NCBI GenBank assembly: GCA_000701625.1
Contig: JNJK01000006.1
Coordinates: forward strand, 124,001-188,000
Direction: 5' to 3'
DNA length: 64,000 nucleotides
DNA from: Lachnospiraceae bacterium MC2017
GTDB lineage: Bacteria > Bacillota > Clostridia > Lachnospirales > Lachnospiraceae
In this document: in pieces, positions 33,369 to 42,186 of the stretch
Layout: every line of letters begins with the position of its first letter
Position numbering within the stretch: position 1 is the stretch's first letter
Made by a program: the position numbers and the translations under genes
Notes under the pieces: generated by a model
The model's database searches: none
What the model was told of the DNA's origin: nothing
The model's input: the letters and a program-made list of their open reading frames with translations, nothing else

Positions 33369-33462
33369 AGAAAGCCCCGTTGATAACGGTTAAGCCTTGA
33401 GCTTTGTTGATAATGGAGGGGCATAATTATAGAGAGATCTGAATATCAGGTCTCTCTTTTTT
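33369..33462 (+). ncRNA. Probable small non-coding RNA of about 94 nt
   Basis: A consensus promoter and a terminator bracket about 94 nt with no reading frame. A closing stem GCCCC (33374-33378)/GGGGC (33418-33422) encloses two copies of GTTGATAAYGG (33379-33389 and 33406-33416), the first able to fold as CCGTT-GAT-AACGG. The terminator is AGAGAGA (33431-33437)/TCTCTCT (33451-33457) with an inner CTGA/TCAG pair and T-run. I do not recognise an Rfam family. It could be a trans-acting RNA or a terminated riboswitch leader of the receptor gene 290 bp downstream. Confidence 0.6.
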
Positions 33463-33754
33463 ATTGTTTATAAAAAAGAGATGAAAACACTCCATGATGG
33501 CACCGTCAACGGTACATGTATCAGGAGAAACATCTGATCTTATTGAAGAAGTACAAGGTTAATGAAAAAGATACTATCTGTTGAAATAGGATGCAGCTGT
33601 AAATCCACAGGAATGTTCTGGAAAATTTATCATGAACGATTTTGTCATAAAAACTTAAAAAACATATTCAAATGTCGATATATTTGAGAGAGAGAAAGCG
33701 TGTCTGCGATTTTTTGCAGCGATATGAGGCGGTCGGCGTGAAAGAGAGGGCAAA
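33463..33754 (+). other. Gene-free stretch before the chemotaxis receptor
   Basis: About 290 AT-rich bases between the small RNA terminator and the receptor start. I see no reading frame with a ribosome-binding site and no clear promoter. The receptor's own RBS (GAGAGGG) is at the right end. Confidence 0.5.
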
Positions 33755-35782
33755 ATGGGTAGAAAAGAGAATAATGATGAAAGAAAAGTTAAAAGATCAA
33801 TCAATTTTAAATTGGTAGTCACAATTATACCAATGATTGTGATCAGCATGGCATTAATAGTTGCGGTAATATTTATCCGCGGTAATGATGTTATCCGAGA
33901 TCTTTTGTACACATCTCTTCAGAATGAAGTTTCTACTGATGCCGGTGAAGTGAATAAATCTCTGAATTCAACTTTCTACTATATAAATGGAATATCAGAT
34001 ACAGTTGAATATCTTGATTTTAAGAGTGATGATGAGATATTGAGTTATCTGAATACAACACTTGATCGCTACGGAACATGTCCCACAGGTGTTTATCTTG
34101 CTACGGAAGATGACAAATACTATAATCCCACAGGATTTGTGCCTTCAAAACCGGTTACTACATCCGACTGGTATCAGCAGGGTATCGGATACAATGATAC
34201 CTATTTCTATTACTATGATGAGCCGTATTTTGACAGTTATTCAGGGGATTTGTGTGCAACTGTTATTCGTCATGTGCACTTAAAAGACGGAAGAGAAGGT
34301 GTCATTGCTGCAGATATAATGATGTCATCGTTGCAGGAATTTCTGAATAATGTACAGGTATATGATAACGGTGGAGCAATGCTTGTGACATCGAAGGGAA
34401 TGATACTTTCATACAAGGATGATCCAAGTGTTTGCGGCCAGAATCTTTCAGACCAGACGGATGCATTTTTGCAGCATATCACATCTCTTTTAACAGCGGA
34501 GGATGACAGCGGGCAGAGTGTTGAAACTGCAAAGGGCAGATATCTGGCATTCGTTCATACTGTAGATGGAACGGACTGGAAAGTAATAGCATACGCAAAG
34601 GTTAGTGACGTGTATGGAAATATTTACAGGATGATAACGGTTATTGCAGTGCTGTTGCTCATTGTGTTAGCGATAATAATCGTAGTATTGTTGAAGACTT
34701 TGTCCGATCTTATAAAGAAACCGGTAGCCGCACTTACGGAAAATATTGCTCTTGTTTCTGCAGGTGATTTTACTGCAGATATTCATGACGGCGGTAATGA
34801 TGAAATTGCCTATATGAACAATTCAATGGGAGATTTTGTCAGAAACATGAGGCATTCTCTCAGCGACATTCATAGTGTGACAGAAAGACTGGTAAGTGAT
34901 GCGAAAAGCTCGGAAGAAACGGCGAAGGACCTAAAATCAGCGGCCGGAGAGCAATCTGAGTCGATGGATCAGATCAGGGCGAATGTTTCGAATATGGCAG
35001 ATGCAGTTACGGAGGTTGCGGAAAACGCCACATCGTTAGCTCAGACTGTTACTGACATGGTAACTAATGAACAGGAAATTGAAAAATCCATGAAAGAACT
35101 GGTTGTAAAGGCTGATAACGGTCAGAAGGATATGAAGAATGTTGCAACCGGTATGGACAACGTGATGAAATCCATGTCTGACATGAATGAGGCGGTAATG
35201 GGAGTAGACAGTGCTGCCCAGGAAATTAATCAGATAATAGATCTCATTAATTCTATATCCAGCCAGACAAATCTTCTTTCACTCAATGCTTCCATTGAGG
35301 CGGCCAGAGCAGGAGAAGCCGGAAAGGGTTTTGCGGTTGTTGCAACTGAGATAGGACAATTGGCAAATAACAGTGCGGAAGCTACAAAGCAAATTGCAGA
35401 GATCATACAGGATATGACTGGAAAGGTGCATTCTCTTTCAGAAAAAGCAGAAGCAAATACAAAGCTTATAAATAATAATGCAGCATCTGTTGAAGGGGCG
35501 GCCGAAATATTCCTGATGATTACGGAAGAGTTGAGCAACACGTCAAATACTTTGTCCGAGATGGCTGTTAAGATGGAAAATGTCAATGATGTAGCTACGA
35601 ATCTTGCGTCTGTTTCCGAAGAACAGTCGGCATCTACTCAGGAAATTTCTGCTACAGTAGAAAGAGTATCCGAGAGTGCGAGAGCAGTTGCGGAGGCAAG
35701 CGGAATAGTATCCGATTCGGCAAATTCCGTATCTACGGCGGTTGACACCATAGGAGAACAGGTGGAGAAATTTAAGATATAA
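33755..35782 (+). CDS. Methyl-accepting chemotaxis protein with Cache sensor
   Basis: A 675-residue transmembrane chemoreceptor. Layout: TM1 about 19-41, an extracellular dCache-type sensor (about 45-280) rich in aromatic residues ([14 protein letters not shown]), TM2 about 288-312, HAMP, then the signalling domain with the conserved hairpin tip ([20 protein letters not shown]). It would relay a small-molecule signal to CheA/CheW. GAGAGGG precedes the ATG. It is single-gene and ends at a strong bidirectional terminator. It appears to be host chromosome beside the recombinases. Confidence 0.93.
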   Translation: MGRKENNDERKVKRSINFKLVVTIIPMIVISMALIVAVIFIRGNDVIRDLLYTSLQNEVSTDAGEVNKSLNSTFYYINGISDTVEYLDFKSDDEILSYLNTTLDRYGTCPTGVYLATEDDKYYNPTGFVPSKPVTTSDWYQQGIGYNDTYFYYYDEPYFDSYSGDLCATVIRHVHLKDGREGVIAADIMMSSLQEFLNNVQVYDNGGAMLVTSKGMILSYKDDPSVCGQNLSDQTDAFLQHITSLLTAEDDSGQSVETAKGRYLAFVHTVDGTDWKVIAYAKVSDVYGNIYRMITVIAVLLLIVLAIIIVVLLKTLSDLIKKPVAALTENIALVSAGDFTADIHDGGNDEIAYMNNSMGDFVRNMRHSLSDIHSVTERLVSDAKSSEETAKDLKSAAGEQSESMDQIRANVSNMADAVTEVAENATSLAQTVTDMVTNEQEIEKSMKELVVKADNGQKDMKNVATGMDNVMKSMSDMNEAVMGVDSAAQEINQIIDLINSISSQTNLLSLNASIEAARAGEAGKGFAVVATEIGQLANNSAEATKQIAEIIQDMTGKVHSLSEKAEANTKLINNNAASVEGAAEIFLMITEELSNTSNTLSEMAVKMENVNDVATNLASVSEEQSASTQEISATVERVSESARAVAEASGIVSDSANSVSTAVDTIGEQVEKFKI

Positions 35783-35882
35783 TTTTAATTATAAAAACAT
35801 ATATTCTTGCGTGTAAATGTCAGGAATCCGCATTTCAATGCTTTGTTTACGGGATTTTTGAATGATAAGTTCAAAAAAACAT

Positions 35883-35928
35883 AAAATCCTGCAGTCGGAT
35901 CAATATAGCCGGACTGCAGGATTTTGTT
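35883..35928. terminator. Bidirectional terminator after the receptor
   Basis: AAAATCCTGCAGTC (35883-35896) pairs perfectly with GACTGCAGGATTTT (35912-35925); A- and T-tracts flank both sides. Confidence 0.9.
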
Positions 35929-35972
35929 ATGCGGAGCACTTAGCGAGGTATTTTCGAGCCTAGCGTAACTTG

Positions 35973-36285
35973 TTAAGCATCTCTGAAATCACTTGGGGAT
36001 ATGCCGCAGTTTTTCTTAAATACTTTACTGAAATAATTGCCGTTACTGAATCCTAAATGGAATGCAATATCGTCTATGGTCATGTCATTTGTCTTCAAAA
36101 GCCGCTTTGCTTCTTCCAGTTTTAACTGCATTATATACGAAAAAAGATTGTATCCCGTTTCTTTTTTTTTTGAAGAGTCTTGAGAGGTGTTCCTTACTCA
36201 CAAAGAATTTCTGAGCCACGTCATTTAGGGAAATATCTGACAGATAGTTCTTGTTTATAAATTCTATAGCATCATTAACAAGCTT
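35973..36285 (-). pseudogene. AraC-type HTH half of a broken YesN-like regulator
   Basis: The minus strand reads as a C-terminal AraC-family DNA-binding domain: KLVNDAIEFINKNYLSDISL at its start and FHLGFSNGNYFSKVFKK near its end, then stop. The frame is shifted at a run of ten A (plus-strand T at 36172-36181), where nine would keep it open. It is joined head to head with the receiver half at 36286. Confidence 0.8.
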
Positions 36286-36795
36286 GTGCGTGACGCAATA
36301 AAAATGCTGGGAAACTGGGATATTTTTGAAATCAACGAGATATATGAGGCAGCCAATGCCGAGACAGGACTTCAGATAATCCTTGAAAAAAAGCCCGATA
36401 TAATCATTACTGACATGAAAATGCCGGTAATGGACGGAACTGCATTGCTTAGAAAACTTGAAGAACTTAAAATTCCCGGAAAAATAATCATTATCAGCGG
36501 CTTCAGCGATTATGCCTATACTCGTCTTGCCATTAAATCGGGAGCCATTGATTATATTCTAAAACCCATAGACGCCCAGGATCTGAATAATGCTCTTGCA
36601 GAAGCAGTTTCCCAATTGGAAAAAGATTCAACCGAAAATAATTATCCATGCAAGGATGAGTCCGGTACCGTCATCCCACCCACTACCTCAAGTAAGACTG
36701 ATATCATCGATTATAATTGCTTTGTACATTTTGTTGTCCCTCTTATATTGGTTCAGTTTCTTACAGGTAAAGTTATTTTAATATTCGTACCCTGA
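36286..36795 (+). pseudogene. Receiver half of a broken YesN-like regulator
   Basis: About 120 residues of a response-regulator receiver domain with phospho-acceptor Asp in IIITDMKMPVMDG and the KP motif in YILKPIDA. The first strand with the acidic pair is missing: reading in frame upstream gives KLVRDAIKMLG directly at the junction. The tail after residue 140 is not a normal continuation. Together with 35973-36285 it is one regulator cut and inverted at the palindrome ACAAGCTTGT. Confidence 0.8.
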
Positions 36796-37056
36796 TTTTT
36801 ATGACTGTCTATGATGAAGGAACTTTCGTCACCATAGATCAGTAGGCTAATGGAGTATAAGAGAAGAAATTTTTCACTGACATTCTTAAAATTCATCCCG
36901 TATAATTGATGATGAGTTATTTAACTTATACTTAGTAAATTCGCCGGAGGCACGAGATTCATGAAATTTGCTATGTTACTGTGGAGTTTTGGATTTTTTG
37001 AGTAACTACCATATCTTTTAAATAACAGAATTAATGAAGCAAAGGAGATAATAGAT

Positions 37057-37563
37057 ATGGAATTTAATAAAGTTATTCAGAAGAGAGAGTCTGTTCGTAA
37101 GTACAGCAACACAAAGCCAACAGAAGACCAGGTGAAGTATATTCTGGAAGCGGGGCGCTTAGCACCGACAGCTTTTAATAAACAACCACAGCGAGTATAT
37201 ATTCTAAAAAGTGAAGAAGCTCTTCAGAGGATGGACAGTGTTCATCCATGCCGTTATGGAGCACCGATGGTAATTCTAGTATGTTCCGATAAAAATGCTG
37301 CAAGTAATTTTCAGGGTGGAAATAGCTATTTGACAGATGGTGTTATTGCAGCAACACATATGATGCTGGCAGCAACAGATATAGGATTGGATACATGTTG
37401 GGCGGGAGTGAATGATGTTATTAAAACACAGAAGGTTTTTGACCTGCCAAAAAACATCTATCCTATTTGTTTTCTGGATTTGGGATTTCGCGCTAGCGAT
37501 TTCAAAGGTGTATCTAGCGATAAAAAAAGAAATCCAATTGATTCAATGGTAACTATTTTATAA
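37057..37563 (+). CDS. Nitroreductase family protein 1
   Basis: A 168-residue FMN-dependent nitroreductase-fold protein. The N-terminal VIQKRESVRKYSNTKPT and EAGRLAPTAFNKQP segments bind FMN phosphate, and GLDTCWAGVND is the usual helix after the active site. AAAGGAG precedes ATG. It is complete in length for the short subfamily. Such enzymes reduce nitro or quinone compounds with NAD(P)H; the physiological substrate is not evident. Two other family members, one broken, lie at 46205 and 50115. Confidence 0.9.
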   Translation: MEFNKVIQKRESVRKYSNTKPTEDQVKYILEAGRLAPTAFNKQPQRVYILKSEEALQRMDSVHPCRYGAPMVILVCSDKNAASNFQGGNSYLTDGVIAATHMMLAATDIGLDTCWAGVNDVIKTQKVFDLPKNIYPICFLDLGFRASDFKGVSSDKKRNPIDSMVTIL

Positions 37564-37816
37564 AAAATTGCGGCGTAGCCTTAGGGCGATTGAAAAGCAG
37601 GAGTCATAACCTGCCGCCGTATTTACTCCTGTAGAGGAGTATAGCGGAAGATTCCGCATTAATTAATGCAGCGCTGTGCCGGAAAAGTCACTGCAGAAGA
37701 CATCCGGCTTACAACTGAATATGGAACTTATTACAAGGGTAATTAACGAGAGTCACGGCCTGATCAGCCATGGCTCTTTTTTAATTCCCGTAACTACAAA
37801 CAATCAATTTTTTTAA
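37564..37816 (+). other. Gene-free stretch with phage-like tail fragment
   Basis: No complete gene. A short frame ending near 37744 (EDIRLTTEYGTYYKGN) resembles the tail of some structural protein. An imperfect terminator-like hairpin AGAGTCACGGC/GCCATGGCTCT with TTTTTT lies at 37749-37783. Confidence 0.35.
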
Positions 37817-38022
37817 TCACAAGGAGGATTTTATTATGGCATTTTTCAACTCAGCAGTACTGTCTTTCTTTGCTTTCAAATCTTGAATAGGCGTGCCCGT
37901 AAAAACAAAGATAAGCGCATTTTTAAATGTATTCTTTATATCTACAAGCATGTCTCCGAAAGTAGACCGGTGACATTCATCAATAATGATAACGATTCTT
38001 TTACGCTGTATTATCTTTAAAT
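37817..38022 (-). pseudogene. HsdR (type I restriction) fragment
   Basis: The minus strand encodes RKRIVIIIDECHRSTFGDML and later FVFTGTPIQ, the DEAD-box (DECH) and motif III region of a type I restriction endonuclease motor. Only about 65 residues remain; both ends are lost. No HsdM or HsdS is nearby. Confidence 0.8.
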
Positions 38023-38031
38023 CAGCTTCTA

Positions 38032-38148
38032 TGCTGGATAATGTGCGAGAAACAATTGTTGATGATAACACTGGTGAGCTCGAGACCTTGAATGAATTGC
38101 TAAAGGTAAAGCAAGTGGTAATTGTAAAGTTAACACAGGCAAAAATCA
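38032..38148 (+). pseudogene. Serine recombinase C-terminal fragment
   Basis: About 39 codons (LDNVRETIVDDN then LNELLKVKQ) match the C-terminal coiled-coil region of recombinase 2 at 32718-32838 with scattered differences. It adjoins the HsdR relic head to head, marking an old recombination junction. Confidence 0.85.
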
Positions 38149-38403
38149 AACATACGTCCCGTTGTGGAAACAAAGAGAAAATGCAAACAAGAAATAATAG
38201 CAAACGTGACTTCAGGATATATAATTTTAGAAGATGATTAAGGTGGTGTTCAAAAAATTGAGCAACCGTTAAAGAGTTTGTGCCCCTATTCCTTCACTTA
38301 TCATTGGCGTTAAGACGGACGTAAAGCCGTTATTTGCCACTGCGAAGTTATAGTTTTGCTCACAAAAAAGAGTAAATATAAGAGATAAAAAACATTGAGT
38401 TTA

Positions 38404-38459
38404 AGGCTTATTCAGGCACTACTGTTAGAGGGTAGAGCCTGAATAAGTCTTTCTTTTTT
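38404..38459 (+). terminator. Terminator with 14-bp stem
   Basis: AGGCTTATTCAGGC (38404-38417) pairs with GCCTGAATAAGTCT (38437-38450), then a T-rich tract. A similar hairpin with the same GGCTTATT/AATAAGCC base is at 56575-56635. Confidence 0.8.
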
Positions 38460-38581
38460 AGAGAAAATTGTCTTTGTGGGAACTGGTCAATGATGGAGGT
38501 GATACTATGTTTGGTTTTAAAGAAAATAGATATGGATAAGGCGAGAGAAGAAATGCTGATGAAGAAGTATGAAACAACTGT

Positions 38582-38608
38582 ATGATGTAAAAAAAATTTT
38601 TACATCAT
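38582..38608. promoter_or_regulatory. Operator palindrome of the XRE/ImmA operon
   Basis: ATGATGTAAAAA and TTTTTACATCAT form a perfect 12-bp inverted repeat around AAA. It lies about 60 bases before the regulator gene, with a TATAAT-like box between. It is probably the operator of the operon's own HTH protein. Confidence 0.65.
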
Positions 38609-38668
38609 TATGGATTATATAACAAAAATGATTATAATAGAGTTATAAAAGGGAAGGAGGTCATCATA

Positions 38669-39034
38669 ATGAGGTTTGATGAATTATTTGAACAGAGAAG
38701 TCTGGTGGCTTCTAAACTTAAGAATTGTATAAGGGATAAGGGGTATACAAAGATTTCTTTTGCAAGTAAGGCAGATATTTCACGGCCCACTTTGGACAAA
38801 CTGCTCGAAGGTGCTGTTGACAGTAAAACCACATTTGATCGTCATATGCAGAAAGTGTTAAATGTGCTTGGCATGACGGCGGAAGAACTGATACTATACC
38901 GCTCGGCATCATCCAAAACTGTGACTGCGGTTTATTCAGAAAATGCACCGGCAGGGCATGAAATGAGTGATCTTGCTAAGAAACAGTATAGTCTGCTTAT
39001 GGATGTAGTCGATCTCTGTGCAATTTATTATTAA
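38669..39034 (+). CDS. XRE-like transcription regulator
   Basis: A 121-residue protein whose residues 10-65 form a helix-turn-helix (KISFASKADISRPTLDKLLE), followed by a short variable tail. GGAGG precedes ATG. It begins a three-gene operon with a metallopeptidase and a PIN-like protein. By analogy with ImmR/ImmA and related pairs, it is probably the repressor and the target of the peptidase next door; this is inference. The palindrome at 38582 is the likely binding site. Confidence 0.75.
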   Translation: MRFDELFEQRSLVASKLKNCIRDKGYTKISFASKADISRPTLDKLLEGAVDSKTTFDRHMQKVLNVLGMTAEELILYRSASSKTVTAVYSENAPAGHEMSDLAKKQYSLLMDVVDLCAIYY

Positions 39035-39046
39035 TGGAGCAAAAAA

Positions 39047-39832
39047 ATGAGTGAATTGATAACTGCTTCTAATATAGAAAAGGTTGTTCAAAAGAATAAG
39101 GAAATATCGGAAGAAGTGTCTGCCCAGGTCGATCAGTTATTGTCAAATGATTCTTTGATGAAAGTCGCTTCAGTTCCACAGCTTGCATTACAAATACTTA
39201 GAGGATATGGCCTTGTTCAGATGCCCATAGAGGATAAGTTTTTAAGCGGAGCTATCTACGTAAAGAATGGGAAATTAGTTCCGGTCCTCAATACTGCTTT
39301 GCCGCGGGCTAATCAGTATTTTGCTGCATGGCATGAGATTTATCATCTCATGTTTGACAGAGTTTCATTTGATCATTTTATCGAAACGGATAATACGCTT
39401 GAAGAAAGAAAAGCGGAATATTTTGCTGCATCTATGCTTTTGAATGGGGTGGACAGATTTTTCGCTGGTCTTTCGGAAATGGAATTTTTGTCAAAAGTAT
39501 TTTGCTGCATGTCAGCGTTTCAGTCGCCATATAAAGCAGTACTTGTTTCTTTATATGAATATGCTGATCAAACAAGTGATGATGAAATAAAAAATCAGGT
39601 AACAGATGTGTTTGATCTACAGATAGAGGATATGCCTCATAGATTCAGATCTCTTGGGCTTGATGATAGTCTTGTGATGCCATCAAATGTGATCAATACA
39701 TCTTATCTTAACGAAAAAATAGAGGAAAACAGAGAAGCTAATCCGGAACTGGATTATCATGAGGACAATGCAGCTTTTTTAAGAAGCGTCCTAAAAGAAA
39801 CAGAACTGATTTCCGGAAAAGGTGAAAAATGA
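39047..39832 (+). CDS. ImmA/IrrE family metallopeptidase
   Basis: A 261-residue zinc peptidase. The HExxH motif is HEIYH at 96-100, and the third ligand is the Glu in EERKAEYFAASML (about 125). Such proteases cut a partner repressor or antitoxin when triggered by stress or DNA damage. The gene starts 12 bases after the XRE gene and overlaps the PIN-like gene by 4 bases, so the three are one unit. The C-terminal 80 residues are acidic and unassigned. Confidence 0.85.
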   Translation: MSELITASNIEKVVQKNKEISEEVSAQVDQLLSNDSLMKVASVPQLALQILRGYGLVQMPIEDKFLSGAIYVKNGKLVPVLNTALPRANQYFAAWHEIYHLMFDRVSFDHFIETDNTLEERKAEYFAASMLLNGVDRFFAGLSEMEFLSKVFCCMSAFQSPYKAVLVSLYEYADQTSDDEIKNQVTDVFDLQIEDMPHRFRSLGLDDSLVMPSNVINTSYLNEKIEENREANPELDYHEDNAAFLRSVLKETELISGKGEK

Positions 39833-40185
39833 TAATTACCCCCGTCACTGAAATAGATAAAAAGCATATTGCCATTTTGGATACTTCATCAATATCGTTT
39901 ATGCAGGGGTTGAGAGATAAGGGTATAGAATTGGATACGATTCTAAAAGACTATGATCTTATGCTCATACCGGAATGGGTTATGGCAGAGGTTAGTGATG
40001 CAAAAGGCAGGGCGGCTTTTCTTCAGGAACTCATTGATAAAGGATATCCAATAATGAGTATAGCAGAAGAGGATTATTCGAGATTGTCCGAATACGAGGA
40101 GGGAAATTTATATCAAATAGTCTTGGCATCTACATATTTGTTGGCAAGGATTCGCAGCTATATATATCATCAAGTAACTGTGTAG
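39829..40185 (+). CDS. PIN-like protein, truncated
   Basis: A 118-residue protein that begins like a PIN nuclease: AILDTSSISFM places the first acidic residue, and IPEWVMAEVSD the second. PIN domains usually need two more acidic residues near the C-terminus; here the sequence ends abruptly (RIRSYIYHQVTV) where an IS200 relic begins. It is therefore probably inactive. ATG overlaps the peptidase stop. In intact relatives it would be the RNase effector of the operon, by inference. Confidence 0.6.
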   Translation: MIITPVTEIDKKHIAILDTSSISFMQGLRDKGIELDTILKDYDLMLIPEWVMAEVSDAKGRAAFLQELIDKGYPIMSIAEEDYSRLSEYEEGNLYQIVLASTYLLARIRSYIYHQVTV

Positions 40186-40195
40186 TTATAAAGGC

Positions 40196-40498
40196 GTTGA
40201 GATAATAGAGGGACATTTAATGCCGGATCATATACACATGTTGGTGAGCATTCCACCGAAGATGAGTGTATCGTCGTTTATGGGATAACTGAAGGGTAAA
40301 AGTGCACTTATGATATACGATAGACATGCAAACTTGAAATATAAGTTTGGAAATCGTCACTTTTGGGCAGAAGGATACTATGTAAGTACGGTAGGATTGA
40401 ATGAAGCCACAATAAGAAAGTACATTCAGGAACAGGAAAAGCACGATATAGCCATGGATAAACTGAGTGCAAACCACCCGTTGGACGGGTGGTTCTGA
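40196..40498 (+). pseudogene. tnpA: IS200/IS605 tnpA relic with right-end hairpin
   Basis: Y1-transposase sequence (GHLMPDHIHMLVSIPPKMS, with the HuH histidines) that lacks its 5' part and has an in-frame TAA at 40286. It continues afterwards through FGNRHFWAEGYYVSTVG to a normal end. The perfect hairpin AACCACCCG/CGGGTGGTT at 40472-40494 is the typical IS200-type right end. The element has cut off the PIN-like gene. Confidence 0.88.
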
Positions 40499-40589
40499 TG
40501 ATAGGATATTGACAAAAAGCAATCATGCTGCTACACTGATGATAGGATAAATTAAAAATAACATCATATACTCTGCGGAGGATGAAGTA

Positions 40590-40906
40590 TTGAACATAGA
40601 TCAGAAAGACATAGAGCAGTATCTTTTCGAGGTGAAGGAAGCTGTTGAAAAGGATAGAGGCAAAAGCCAAAGATATAATATTGAGCCTTACTGCAATGGA
40701 TTTTTCGGAGATCCTGCAGAATGAGCATAAAGGTTATGAACATGAAAAGCTGTATGTATTTGGCAAGGATGTAATCCTTTTGGAGAGGAATGGAACAGAA
40801 GAAAAAAGTATCTCTGTATATCAAGTTTAACAAGCTGGAGAACTGCTTCGTGATCGTCATTTCGTTCCATGAACAGAAATATCCGCTTACATACTATTTC
40901 AGATAA
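40590..40906 (+). pseudogene. Broken toxin gene paired with the Panacea antitoxin
   Basis: Fragments in three frames read MNIDQKDIEQYLFEVKEAVE, then AKDIILSLTAMDFSEILQNE, then KFNKLENCFVIVISFHEQKY. Together they look like one small toxin of the MqsR-type partner of YgiT/Panacea antitoxins. There is a deletion near 40655 and a shift near 40820, so no full protein can be made. GGAGG and TTG start remain. Confidence 0.7.
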
Positions 40907-40933
40907 TCAGGAGGCAAATCGGAGGTGACCATT

Positions 40934-41944
40934 ATGACAGAGAAGGGAAGAAGAGATTTCTGCATAGAGTGCAGGAAAGAGACCGAGTACCTTTTGCAGA
41001 AGAAGGACATCGTGAAGAATATAAGGGATAAGGAATATACCTTTGCAATTACTGTGGCTGTCTGCACAGAATGCGGGGAAGAAATGAGTATTCCGGGTCT
41101 TATTGATAAGAATGTTCAGGAAATCGATGAGCAGTACAGGACGGCAGAGGGGCTTGTATCGATTGATGATATCGAAAGGCTGATGAAGATCTATAAGATT
41201 GGAAAGGCTCCGTTGTCCTTGGCGCTTGGGTTCGGAGAGGTGACGATTCCGAGATACCTAGAAGGACAGGTGCCTTCCAAAGAGTATTCGGATATCATGA
41301 AAGCAGCGCTTTCATCTCCGGCATACATGAAGCAGAAGCTCATGGAGAACAGGGAGAAGCTGACGGATGCGGCATACAGGAAAGCTTTTACCGCGGCAGA
41401 AAGCATAGAAAGCCTGTTTTCCGTATCAGATAAGATGCTCCGGGTGATCGCATATATCTTTGAAAAGCTGGAGGAGGTAACGCCTCTCATGCTTCAGAAG
41501 CTGCTTTACTTTATCCAGGGAGTGTATTCCGCATTATATGGAAGACCAATCTTTGAAGAGGATTGCAGGGCTTGGGTACACGGTCCGGTCTATCCGGAGG
41601 TATATGAGCTGTTTCGGGATTTCAAATATAATCCGATCGATGATGCGCGGTTCGCGCTTCTGGAAGGAACAGAGGATGCCCTGACGGATGACGAGAAACG
41701 TGTAATTGACCTTGTTGTGAATACGTTTGGGATGTATGGCGGAAAGGTACTGGAGAGGATCACACATAATGAGGATCCGTGGATGGAAGCGAGAAAAGGA
41801 TATGGAGACAGCATTCCTTCCAGTGAGCTTCTGCCGAAAGAACGGATCATGAAGTATTATATCCTTATAAACCAGAAATACGGCATAGACACGGAGGACG
41901 GTCTTCGGACATATATCCATGACATGCTTGATAAAGCATCATGA
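40934..41944 (+). CDS. Panacea (SocA/DUF4065) antitoxin with MqsA-like N-terminus
   Basis: A 336-residue three-part antitoxin. Residues 5-60 hold a YgiT/MqsA-type zinc finger (CIEC and CTEC pairs). Residues about 70-120 are an HTH (PLSLALGFGEVTIPRYLEGQ). Residues about 190-320 are the Panacea/DUF4065 domain (TPLMLQKLLYFIQGVYSALY, WVHGPVYPEVYELF). This domain is known to neutralise many unrelated toxins. ATG 40934 has GGAGG 8 bases upstream. The upstream toxin is broken, so the antitoxin is now an orphan. Confidence 0.88.
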   Translation: MTEKGRRDFCIECRKETEYLLQKKDIVKNIRDKEYTFAITVAVCTECGEEMSIPGLIDKNVQEIDEQYRTAEGLVSIDDIERLMKIYKIGKAPLSLALGFGEVTIPRYLEGQVPSKEYSDIMKAALSSPAYMKQKLMENREKLTDAAYRKAFTAAESIESLFSVSDKMLRVIAYIFEKLEEVTPLMLQKLLYFIQGVYSALYGRPIFEEDCRAWVHGPVYPEVYELFRDFKYNPIDDARFALLEGTEDALTDDEKRVIDLVVNTFGMYGGKVLERITHNEDPWMEARKGYGDSIPSSELLPKERIMKYYILINQKYGIDTEDGLRTYIHDMLDKAS

Positions 41945-41981
41945 TCCATAATAATTGAATCCGGTTTATAAAATCAGAGCA

Positions 41982-42017
41982 TAAGGCTCAGAAGAGTTAA
42001 ATCTTCTGGGTCTTATT
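41982..42017 (+). terminator. Terminator after the Panacea gene
   Basis: AAGGCTCAGAAGA pairs with TCTTCTGGGTCTT and a T-run follows. A second hairpin, GAGAGGG/TCCCTC, lies at 42033-42060. Confidence 0.8.
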
Positions 42018-42138
42018 TTTTGCTTTTTTCTCTGAGAGGGGTTTAAAAGATCCCTCTTTCTTTGACTGGGATTTTAGTGTTACGGTATGTGATAAGTATC
42101 TAGGCACTCTGCGTATAAGTTAATGGTGGAATAAATTT

Positions 42139-42170
42139 TGGGGTGTCACATAAATTGCGGCACCCCATTG
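42139..42170. terminator. Hairpin after the hydrogenase-like gene
   Basis: GGGGTGTC and GGCACCCC form a 7-8-bp stem just past the stop codon of the minus-strand gene at 42187. The following bases are A/T-rich but not a clean T-run. Confidence 0.5.
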
Positions 42171-42186
42171 ACATTACTATGTATTT

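Larger units (their letters stand above)
38149..38668 (+). other. Gene-poor stretch before the XRE operon
   Basis: Contains no complete gene. A terminator (38404-38459) and a large palindrome (38582-38608) are listed separately. A short relic, DKAREEMLMKKYETTV, ends just before the palindrome. Confidence 0.4.

Noticed and set aside
33369-33462. Cyclic-di-GMP riboswitch before the chemoreceptor
   Set aside because: The conserved core of either cyclic-di-GMP class is not visible, and the terminator lies 290 bp before the gene. Kept only as an unassigned small RNA.
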